Shown: in pieces, positions 50,108 to 56,866 of the stretch
Position numbering within the stretch: the first letter of the stretch is position 1
Layout of the letters: each line of letters starts with the position of its first letter
Assembly: GCA_902787555.1 (NCBI GenBank)
Contig: CADAGO010000014.1
Coordinates: 1 to 56,866 of the forward strand
Length of the DNA: 56,866 nt
Direction of reading: 5' to 3'
DNA from: an uncultured Bacteroidales bacterium
GTDB lineage: Bacteria; Bacteroidota; Bacteroidia; Bacteroidales; Bacteroidaceae
Translations under genes and position numbers: made by a program
Notes under the pieces: generated by a model
Told to the model about the DNA's origin: nothing
The model's database searches: none
The model's input: only the letters and a program-made list of their open reading frames with translations

Positions 50108-53074
50108 ATGGAAATGAAACAGTATATAATAGTGAAGGTTTTTCTCTTCATAGTGGTATGCACAGCAATGAGCCTTTGCACATCGATACCGATGATGGCA
50201 CAGGTAAAGCGTAATAGCATCACAGACTTGATTGAAAAGAATCCTGGATACTATGAAGAAACAGTGCGTAGCCATTTCAAACAAGGACAATGGGCTGCTG
50301 GAAAGAAACTATTGGACGAAGGAATGAAGGAGTATTCGTATGTGTCAGCACTTAACGAGCTGATGGGACAATACTACTATCACTTCAAACAATATGACAA
50401 GGCAAGATACCACCTCATCAATTCACTGAAGGATGATAATTCCAACCATCAAGCACGAGAGCTGTTGGTGAAAGTAGAAGAAGAAACCAAAAACTACTCA
50501 TCAGCCATTGTTTATGTAAACGAGCTATTGGAAGTAAGTCCATATAGTGAACCCTTATGGCGTAAGAAGATTGCCCTCTATCGCTATTTGGGCAACGACC
50601 ATGAGGCGGACCTCTTGTTGGAACGACTGAGAAGCATTTACCCCGACAATGAACGCATACAAAATGACTGGAATTATCGTGTGGAGATGAAATATCTGAA
50701 ACAGCACAGAGAAGGGGATGCACAGGCACAGTTTGAAACGTTGAGACAACTGATTCAGATAAGTCCTAAGAATCCAGAATACTATTTGGCACTTTCGAAC
50801 CTGCTGTTGCAATATGGACACGATGCTGAAGCTGCCGAGATTGCTGGTGAGGGTGCAGCGACAACCAACTCGCCTGCATTGGTAGAGAAGAAAGTGGGTA
50901 TCTTGGCAGGAATGAACCATTTTGATGAAGCACGCGCATTTCTTACTTCACTCAAAAACACCCATTATTCTGCATTGGCTACACGATTGAACAAAAACCT
51001 GCAGATGGATGCAGCCAGGGCGTCACAGATGAATGACCCTTATATCCAATATGCAAAGGCGTATGATGCAAATCATTCTCCTGAAGCTCTCACCTTCTTG
51101 CTCAACACCTCTATTTCACGAGGATATTACGATGATGCTTTGGAATATATTGCTGAAACAAAGAAACAACAGGGAAACAAAGAGACTCCCGAACTATTGT
51201 ATAAGGAATATTTGGTGAACCGTCGTTTGGGCAATGTAACAAAGGCCAACAATCTACTCAACAAGCTGTATGCTCTCAATCCGGATAATGAGGAAGTAGC
51301 AACCGAATTGGCACGTATCAATAACGACAAAGCCCAAGAATTTATGCGATACGAACAATATGATGAGGCTATACCATTATTGATAACAGCATCGCAAGAT
51401 AAGGTGGATCCAGAGTTGAGAAAAGCATCGATGCTTAAACTGTTTAACTGTTACATGCTTTCAAAACACTATCCCGAAGCACAACAGACACTCGATGATT
51501 ATAACCGATTATTCAACTACAACGCATACCGGCAGCTGAAGGCGCGTCTATATAACGAACAGGGATTGCCGACTAAGGCTTTGGATGTGCTGCGTGAGGG
51601 CTATATGTACGGACCTGACTCCCTGAAAGCCGACTATGCGGGCACTTACGAGGAAATTGCAACTCCATATATCAAATCTTTGATTGCGGAAGGTATGCTC
51701 TTTGTTGCAGACAGCCAAATCAAAGATGCAATCGAGATATGTCCCAACAGCAACAGCATCCTGAGAATGGGTATTACCACCTCTCAACTACTGAGGAATG
51801 AACAGCAAGCTGCACAATATGTACAAATAGGCAGGGAAGTATTTCCCGACGATCCGTTCTTTATCATCAAAGAAGCTCAGACATATCAGGCAAAAGGCGA
51901 AGACCGTCATGCCATCGATATCATGTCCCCCCTATTGGAGACATATATCGGCGATTCAACTGTAATCGGCACTTATGTGACAAGTTGTCAATCCCTCGCC
52001 CAGAAGTATATGAAGCACAAGCAATATGACAACGCTATGGCGTTGGTGGATTCAGCACTGACGATCTGGCCGACTCATTCTGAGTTACTTTACACGAAAG
52101 GATTGATTTACAAGGATATGCACGAGTACAACAAGGCATTCGAGTACCTAAGTATGTATAAGCCGTCGTTAGCTGAACAGACTGCGCATCATCGTTTGCT
52201 CAATGATGTACTTAACAAGACCTATCGCAATACATTGGTATTTGAATACCAACAAGCTCGTCATGGAGCATCGGCAAGTATCTCTGCCAATGCTGCAGCA
52301 AGCTATACCCGACGAACAGAAAAGAATGAGTACACCTTCGATGTGAATTACTTAGGGCGTGACGGTACGGCTGCAGAAGGAGCAAGCGAAATGGTAGAGG
52401 GTGGTACTGGTGTAATGATTGGAGGGCAATGGAAACACAACTTTTCCAAGAAATTCAATGCTTACGGAAAAGTGGCATGGGCCAACAAGTATTTCCCTGA
52501 GTGGACGTTCAAGGGGGGAATATCGCAAGAACTTCCTCGAAATTGGACGGTGAACATCGATGGGTGTTTCCGCAGAATCCAAACATACGAAGGTGTATTT
52601 GAACAGAGAGTAGATAAATATGTACTGTTGGGATGGCTAAGAAAATTCAAACGTTTGTATTCTGCCTCGCTTGGGGTGACCAAATCGTACGATCAGTTTA
52701 TCTTGTCGGGAGGTGTTAATGGTTTTATCTTGACAAAAAACTTCTTCTTCAGCGGACAGGCAAAAATGCAGTTCTTTCCTGTAGAAGGTGATCGAAGCCA
52801 TATTTTTGCCGCTGCAGGACTTGGAACAGCACCAGAGAATTCCATCATTGATAGATCGTTACCTTCTACTTTCGATCATCTGAATACTTTTGTAGGCCTT
52901 GGGGGGTATTATACTTACAATCAGCATCTGGGATTCACGTTGTCTGGCACATGGTACACGATGTACACCCAGAATGAAGAGCAAACATCTGGATTGTTGG
53001 AAACAAACCCAAGTTTCGGTACTATATACATCAATATGTTCTATATAAATGCCTCAGTTGTTATCAACTTTTAA
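50108..53074 (+). CDS. TPR plus outer-membrane barrel protein (PgaA/YaiO-like exporter)
   Basis: 988 residues. Signal peptide (about 1-32, ending MMAQ). Residues about 35-700 are TPR repeats (KAMKYLYHFKQYDKARYHLINSL-type helices, for example AQKYMKHKQYDNAMALVDSAL). Residues about 715-988 are beta strands resembling the YaiO family barrel (YTRRTEKNEYTFDVNYLGRD, WKHNFSKKFNAYGKVAWANKYFPEWTFKGG) and end in INASVVINF with a C-terminal Phe. The layout is that of PgaA, which exports poly-N-acetylglucosamine. It starts 18 bp after the synthase gene and should form the outer-membrane port. Confidence 0.85.
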   Translation: MEMKQYIIVKVFLFIVVCTAMSLCTSIPMMAQVKRNSITDLIEKNPGYYEETVRSHFKQGQWAAGKKLLDEGMKEYSYVSALNELMGQYYYHFKQYDKARYHLINSLKDDNSNHQARELLVKVEEETKNYSSAIVYVNELLEVSPYSEPLWRKKIALYRYLGNDHEADLLLERLRSIYPDNERIQNDWNYRVEMKYLKQHREGDAQAQFETLRQLIQISPKNPEYYLALSNLLLQYGHDAEAAEIAGEGAATTNSPALVEKKVGILAGMNHFDEARAFLTSLKNTHYSALATRLNKNLQMDAARASQMNDPYIQYAKAYDANHSPEALTFLLNTSISRGYYDDALEYIAETKKQQGNKETPELLYKEYLVNRRLGNVTKANNLLNKLYALNPDNEEVATELARINNDKAQEFMRYEQYDEAIPLLITASQDKVDPELRKASMLKLFNCYMLSKHYPEAQQTLDDYNRLFNYNAYRQLKARLYNEQGLPTKALDVLREGYMYGPDSLKADYAGTYEEIATPYIKSLIAEGMLFVADSQIKDAIEICPNSNSILRMGITTSQLLRNEQQAAQYVQIGREVFPDDPFFIIKEAQTYQAKGEDRHAIDIMSPLLETYIGDSTVIGTYVTSCQSLAQKYMKHKQYDNAMALVDSALTIWPTHSELLYTKGLIYKDMHEYNKAFEYLSMYKPSLAEQTAHHRLLNDVLNKTYRNTLVFEYQQARHGASASISANAAASYTRRTEKNEYTFDVNYLGRDGTAAEGASEMVEGGTGVMIGGQWKHNFSKKFNAYGKVAWANKYFPEWTFKGGISQELPRNWTVNIDGCFRRIQTYEGVFEQRVDKYVLLGWLRKFKRLYSASLGVTKSYDQFILSGGVNGFILTKNFFFSGQAKMQFFPVEGDRSHIFAAAGLGTAPENSIIDRSLPSTFDHLNTFVGLGGYYTYNQHLGFTLSGTWYTMYTQNEEQTSGLLETNPSFGTIYINMFYINASVVINF

Positions 53075-53084
53075 TGTTTGAAAC

Positions 53085-54404
53085 ATGAAAAAGAAAACAA
53101 CATTTAAAGCTATATATAATTTCTGTCTGTGTTTAATCGGCTTAACCTCATGCTACGCACAGAACAAGAATGTACACCCTGCTTCTCCATTTGAATTTAG
53201 GGGCATATATAGTCCTACCAATGCCCTTGATAACATTCGCGACCAATATGGAACACATCATGTGGATTACGATTGGGGATTATGGGGGCATAATCTGCAT
53301 AAAGTAGTGGGAGAGAATCCCGATGAAAGTATTGTTGCAACAATTGATGGGAAAAAAGATAAAGATCAGTATTGTTTCAGCAGTGATAAGATGTACAGCC
53401 AGCTGGTGGAATATATCATTGATAATTTTGGAGACGGTGAAACTCCTGGTTCGTCCACACGTATCAGCATTATGCCTCGCGACAATAAGAAGTCATGCAC
53501 CTGCAAGCAGTGTATTGCTGCGGGTAATACAGCCACAAATGCCACACCTGCTGTCACCAATATGCTGCGCAAATTGGCAAAACGGTTCCCAAAACACCAA
53601 TTTTTCACTTCTGCTTACCATTCCACACGTATGGCTCCAACGGAGAAGTTGCCAGCGAATGTTGGTGTATTCATCAGTGCTATCGACTTGCCGATGAGAG
53701 TTACATTCACAGAGACTAAAGGATATAGGACATTTATGGGGTTAGTGAAAGAGTGGAAGGAAAAAACAGATCTCATTTATGTGTGGGATTACTCCAGAAA
53801 CTTTAGTGACTACCTTTCTCCATTTCCCTGTTTGAAAGTCATGCAACGTCGATTACAATTATTTAATCGTTTGGGGGTTAAAGGTATTTTCCTAAATGGA
53901 AGTGGGGACGATTATGCCACATTCGATGATATGCAGACCTGCATTCTTGCGAAGATGATGTACGACTTGGCTCTTGATGTAGATGCAGAAATACAAAAAT
54001 ACTATAAGACGAACTACCCAGAGACAGGGAAGCTAATTGCTGACTACTATCTACAATTGGAACACAGAGTGGATGAGAGCAATCACATCATTCCATTGTA
54101 TGGTTCTATGGAAGAGGAAGTCGCCTCTTACCTCAATGTCAAAGCATTTACTGAATTCCGCTCACGTTTGGAAGATGCTTCTAAGAAAGCAACTGGCGCA
54201 GAGAAAGAAAAGTTACGTTATATGCTGACCGCACTGAGTTTTACTCATTTGCAAATGTTAGCGATGAAACCATCCGACGACAACCAACAGCTGAAAGCTC
54301 AATTGATTGAACAATTGAAAGGGCATAAACAGTTGAAAGGGATGAATAACTATGGAGAGACTGATGCTGTGATAGATACATATATTCAGAAAATAGATAA
54401 CTAA
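53085..54404 (+). CDS. DUF4838-type lipoprotein, glycoside-hydrolase-like
   Basis: 439 residues. Lipobox GLTSC at about residue 23, so an outer-membrane lipoprotein. The SIMPRDNKKSCTCKQCIAAGN motif (CxC-x2-C) and LIYVWDYSRNFSDYLSPFPCLKVMQRRLQLFNRLGVKGIFLNGSGDDYATFDDMQ-type region are DUF4838 features; such proteins have barrel folds related to GH20/GH67 enzymes. The C-terminal 100 residues are helical. Ten bp after the exporter gene, it could trim, modify or release the polymer, the place PgaB holds in the pga system. No polysaccharide-deacetylase motif is present. Confidence 0.75.
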   Translation: MKKKTTFKAIYNFCLCLIGLTSCYAQNKNVHPASPFEFRGIYSPTNALDNIRDQYGTHHVDYDWGLWGHNLHKVVGENPDESIVATIDGKKDKDQYCFSSDKMYSQLVEYIIDNFGDGETPGSSTRISIMPRDNKKSCTCKQCIAAGNTATNATPAVTNMLRKLAKRFPKHQFFTSAYHSTRMAPTEKLPANVGVFISAIDLPMRVTFTETKGYRTFMGLVKEWKEKTDLIYVWDYSRNFSDYLSPFPCLKVMQRRLQLFNRLGVKGIFLNGSGDDYATFDDMQTCILAKMMYDLALDVDAEIQKYYKTNYPETGKLIADYYLQLEHRVDESNHIIPLYGSMEEEVASYLNVKAFTEFRSRLEDASKKATGAEKEKLRYMLTALSFTHLQMLAMKPSDDNQQLKAQLIEQLKGHKQLKGMNNYGETDAVIDTYIQKIDN

Positions 54405-54424
54405 ATATAGAGTTTAAGTATATT

Positions 54425-55420
54425 ATGATGGCCAAAAAAAGATATTATGCATTCGCGTTCACGATGCTTATATTGCCCACATTCGTGTTCTTTACATCTT
54501 GCAAAAAGATACTAGGTCCTACAAAAGTAGAAATCGAAGACTCCGTCCGCCATTATTTACCTGTTGTGCTAGGTGATGATGTCAGGATGATTTGGGTTAT
54601 CAAAAACGTTGGAAACGAGAATCTTGTAATCAAAGACATTCAACCATCTAACGGTTCTATTGAATTCAAGTCTTTAGAAACAAGTCTTATTCCGCCAGGA
54701 GGTGAGGAGAGTTTATTCGTTGTCTTTCATTCTACAAAAAATGTTGGATATGCCGAGCATAAGATTCGACTATTTGGTAATATTGAACCAAATGGTGTTG
54801 CTGAAATGAAGTTCGATATCCATATAGTACGTCCTACACTTGACCGAACAGATTATGAAGAGATCTATTTTGATAAGGAAGCTAATCGTATTGATGAGGA
54901 GGCCTTCAAGAAGGCCCGATTGAACAAGGCATACTACACAGATGACGATCCTGGAGACCTTATCTACGTACCTGAGAAAGAAGATTCCACCCAACACTCT
55001 CGTTCCGTTAGAGAATTGAATAGAGTTGGAGAGTTGAGGCAGAATGACAATAGTGTGACAGAAAAGACTATCGCCTACAAAGAATTCCAAGCAGGAGAAT
55101 CGAATGGAATGTATAAAGATGTTATTTTCTTCTTGCCTCGCAAAGCAGATGTCAATAACGAGAACATCATTGATGAAGTTGTAATCTGGTATAACAATCA
55201 TCCAAACAAAACAATTTATTTAAGAGGTTATGCCGACAAAGAAACTGGAAATAAACAATTGAACCTTCAATTATCCAACATGCGCGTCAATAATATTACA
55301 GACCTCTTGACACGCAAAGGAGTTCCTGCCGACAAGATAAAAACACATGCCTATGGTGATACGATTCAGCCATTTACAGAGAGTGGTCGTAACCGATGTG
55401 CGATTATTGACATTAAATAG
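54425..55420 (+). CDS. Lipoprotein with DUF1573-like and OmpA-like domains
   Basis: 331 residues. Lipobox-like FFTSC at about residue 26. The N-terminal Ig-like domain (IWVIKNVGNENLVIKDIQPSNGSIEF...SLIPPGGEESLFVVFHS) fits DUF1573. The C-terminal domain (LRGYADKETGNKQLNLQLSNMRVNNITDLLTRKGVPADKIKTHAYGDT) is OmpA-like, normally a peptidoglycan anchor; a disordered acidic linker joins them. It starts 20 bp after the DUF4838 gene and probably fixes the export machinery to the cell wall. Confidence 0.85.
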   Translation: MMAKKRYYAFAFTMLILPTFVFFTSCKKILGPTKVEIEDSVRHYLPVVLGDDVRMIWVIKNVGNENLVIKDIQPSNGSIEFKSLETSLIPPGGEESLFVVFHSTKNVGYAEHKIRLFGNIEPNGVAEMKFDIHIVRPTLDRTDYEEIYFDKEANRIDEEAFKKARLNKAYYTDDDPGDLIYVPEKEDSTQHSRSVRELNRVGELRQNDNSVTEKTIAYKEFQAGESNGMYKDVIFFLPRKADVNNENIIDEVVIWYNNHPNKTIYLRGYADKETGNKQLNLQLSNMRVNNITDLLTRKGVPADKIKTHAYGDTIQPFTESGRNRCAIIDIK

Positions 55421-55523
55421 AGAAATTGTATCCTTATTATCTATTTATCAACAAAAAACAATAAAAAAATATAATTATTATTAATTATAATAAACAAAAA
55501 GCTGCGCAGAAAAAGATTATTCC

Positions 55524-55531
55524 TATTTTTG
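55524..55531 (+). promoter_or_regulatory. -7 promoter element next to a start codon
   Basis: TATTTTTG fits TAnnTTTG and ends only four bases before the ATG at 55536, predicting a leaderless or nearly leaderless mRNA. The 115-bp gap upstream is AT-rich with no TTTG box at the right distance. Confidence 0.5.
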
Positions 55532-55535
55532 CAGC

Positions 55536-56183
55536 ATGAAGCAGTTGGGACTCTATAGATGGATCAAAGTAATAGTGCTTTTGCTGATGAGCAATAGTGC
55601 TATTGCACAGCAAATTGTTGTTGACGAAACAACGGATCCCGTGGCTGGTGCACCTATTTTCCAACATGCTGCAGGATATGCAGGAATGGTCGTTTATGAC
55701 GGAGAGGAAATACCATGGGTGGTTCTTTCTGATGTCTATATTTTCAACAAGCTTGTGTTTAAAAACGAACGTCAGGCAAAAAAGTATTACAAGATTGCAG
55801 CAAATATCAAGAAAGTGTATCCGATAGCAGTCGATATACAAAAGACAATCAATGCCTGCGTGGCGCATCTCGATTCACTGCCTACTAAGGCGGAGAAAGA
55901 TGAGTACATGAAACAGGTAGAAAAAGACTTGCGTAAACAATATACACCCCGACTGAAAAAACTGACATTTGCACAAGGGAAACTACTCATAAAGCTGATT
56001 GACCGTCAATGTGGGCAAACCAGTTACCAATTAATTAAAACATATATGGGTAAGTTTAAGGCCGGATTATCCAATGCCATTGCAACCTTGTTTGGTGCCA
56101 GTTTGAAGAAACAATATGATCCTGAAGACGATGACCGACTGACTGAACGATGTATTCTACTCATTGAGTCGGGACAAATGTAA
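55536..56183 (+). CDS. DUF4294 family secreted protein
   Basis: 215 residues. Signal peptide about 1-25 (ending SAIAQQ). The mature domain has the DUF4294 signatures: YDGEEIPWVVLSDVYIFNKLVFKNERQAKKYYKIAANIKKVYPIA and LTFAQGKLLIKLIDRQCGQTSYQLIKTYMGKFKAGL. The family is widespread in Bacteroidetes and of unknown function. It has its own promoter and may lie in the same transcript as the gene at 56257. Confidence 0.88.
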   Translation: MKQLGLYRWIKVIVLLLMSNSAIAQQIVVDETTDPVAGAPIFQHAAGYAGMVVYDGEEIPWVVLSDVYIFNKLVFKNERQAKKYYKIAANIKKVYPIAVDIQKTINACVAHLDSLPTKAEKDEYMKQVEKDLRKQYTPRLKKLTFAQGKLLIKLIDRQCGQTSYQLIKTYMGKFKAGLSNAIATLFGASLKKQYDPEDDDRLTERCILLIESGQM

Positions 56184-56256
56184 TATACTTCCGCTTTACG
56201 AAATAAACAATAGTATCAAGATGAGATTATTCAATATCATATCTCCCAACAACGAC

Positions 56257-56866
56257 ATGAAAACAAAAGGGTATCTAAGTACACTCTTTGTAAGTGTAAT
56301 GATGATTCATTTCCTTTCATCTCAAGCACAGGAAATTACCCCATCCGTTTCAGATACCTCTCATGTATCTCAAATGATTGATTACCTTCAGAAAGCCATG
56401 CGGTTCAACCTTTACACTCCACAGGAAAAGGTGTATCTTCATTTTGACAACACGGGCTATTTCAAGGGCGAATACATCCGCTTTAAGGCCTACGTCACAC
56501 GTTGTGATACTGAGCGGAAGACCGACCTGAGCCATGTGCTCTATGTGGAACTGGTGAATCCGTCAGGTGATGTCGTGGAACGCCGTAAGCTGAAAATTGT
56601 GGACGGTGAGGCTGACGGTGACATCAAGGTGGACAGTATCCAGACAACAGGATTCTATGAGGTGCGTGCCTATACACGCTATATGACCAACTGGGGAAGT
56701 CATGCCTGCTTCTCACGCGTCTTTCCTATTTTCAAGTCACCCAAGCGTGAGGGGGACTACAGCCGTTTGGAACTGGACAAGATCAGTTATCAGAAACGTC
56801 TGCCAAACACCCGAAAGGATGAGGACAGCGTGATTGTCGATACATACACCCATGCGATGACCATGC
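56257..56866 (+). CDS. Large secreted MG2-like protein (partial, runs off the window)
   Basis: At least 203 residues from ATG at 56257, which begins a signal peptide (MKTKGYLSTLFVSVMMIHFL, cleaved after SSQA); an in-frame ATG at 56221 would add 12 residues. The visible part has the macroglobulin MG2-type strand pattern (PQEKVYLHFDNTGYFKGEYIRFKAYVT...HVLYVELVNPSGDVVERRKLKI), as in large Bacteroidetes surface proteins that often continue into carboxypeptidase-regulatory or TonB-plug domains. The rest is beyond the window. Confidence 0.75.
   Translation, partial: MKTKGYLSTLFVSVMMIHFLSSQAQEITPSVSDTSHVSQMIDYLQKAMRFNLYTPQEKVYLHFDNTGYFKGEYIRFKAYVTRCDTERKTDLSHVLYVELVNPSGDVVERRKLKIVDGEADGDIKVDSIQTTGFYEVRAYTRYMTNWGSHACFSRVFPIFKSPKREGDYSRLELDKISYQKRLPNTRKDEDSVIVDTYTHAMTM

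Overview
The window is Bacteroidetes chromosome, most likely from a Prevotella/Segatella-type gut or rumen anaerobe. The grounds are: promoters of the Bacteroidetes pattern (TAnnTTTG, at several sites with TTTG exactly 20 bases upstream), an oxygen-sensitive glycyl-radical enzyme, xylan-degrading enzymes served by a GPH-type sugar symporter, many secreted proteins encoded beside ECF sigma factors, and intergenic repeats typical of this phylum. No rRNA, tRNA, CRISPR array, prophage or complete insertion sequence was found. From about 466 to 45,400 almost everything is on the minus strand; from 45,557 onward everything is on the plus strand.

Region by region (minus-strand operons are given in transcription order). 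1-465: tail of an unidentified gene, a terminator and a nested inverted-repeat element. 9383-466: a xylan operon with symporter, GH10 xylanase, cytoplasmic GH43, GH67 alpha-glucuronidase, a DUF389 membrane protein, a secreted GH43 and tcdA. 19989-9507: a tightly spaced run of a TPR protein, a plugless outer-membrane barrel, nadB, a glycyl-radical enzyme whose active-site residues match trans-4-hydroxy-L-proline dehydratase, its activase and an acyltransferase. 20854-20123: a Sel1-repeat protein. 21133-21738: a small secreted protein.

21.8-43.6 kb is an accessory region of secreted proteins. Two complete ECF sigma/anti-sigma pairs (about 26 and 33 kb) each lead an operon of exported proteins of unknown function. 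A third sigma gene (42.2 kb) is truncated and lies upstream of another such operon. Three unrelated protein families recur among these operons. A sulfatase-modifying-factor-like/leucine-rich-repeat fusion, a duplicated TonB_C lipoprotein, a higBA toxin-antitoxin pair and many short palindromic repeats also lie here, some of the repeats inside coding sequence.

43.6-56.9 kb: aminopeptidase P and malate dehydrogenase (divergent), then a plus-strand cluster that looks like an undescribed synthase-dependent exopolysaccharide system. It holds a stand-alone response regulator, a HEAT-like membrane protein, a processive family 2 glycosyltransferase, a TPR plus outer-membrane barrel protein built like PgaA/YaiO, a DUF4838 lipoprotein and an OmpA-like lipoprotein. 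A DUF4294 protein and the start of a large MG2-like secreted protein follow. The polymer-secretion function is inferred from domain architecture only.
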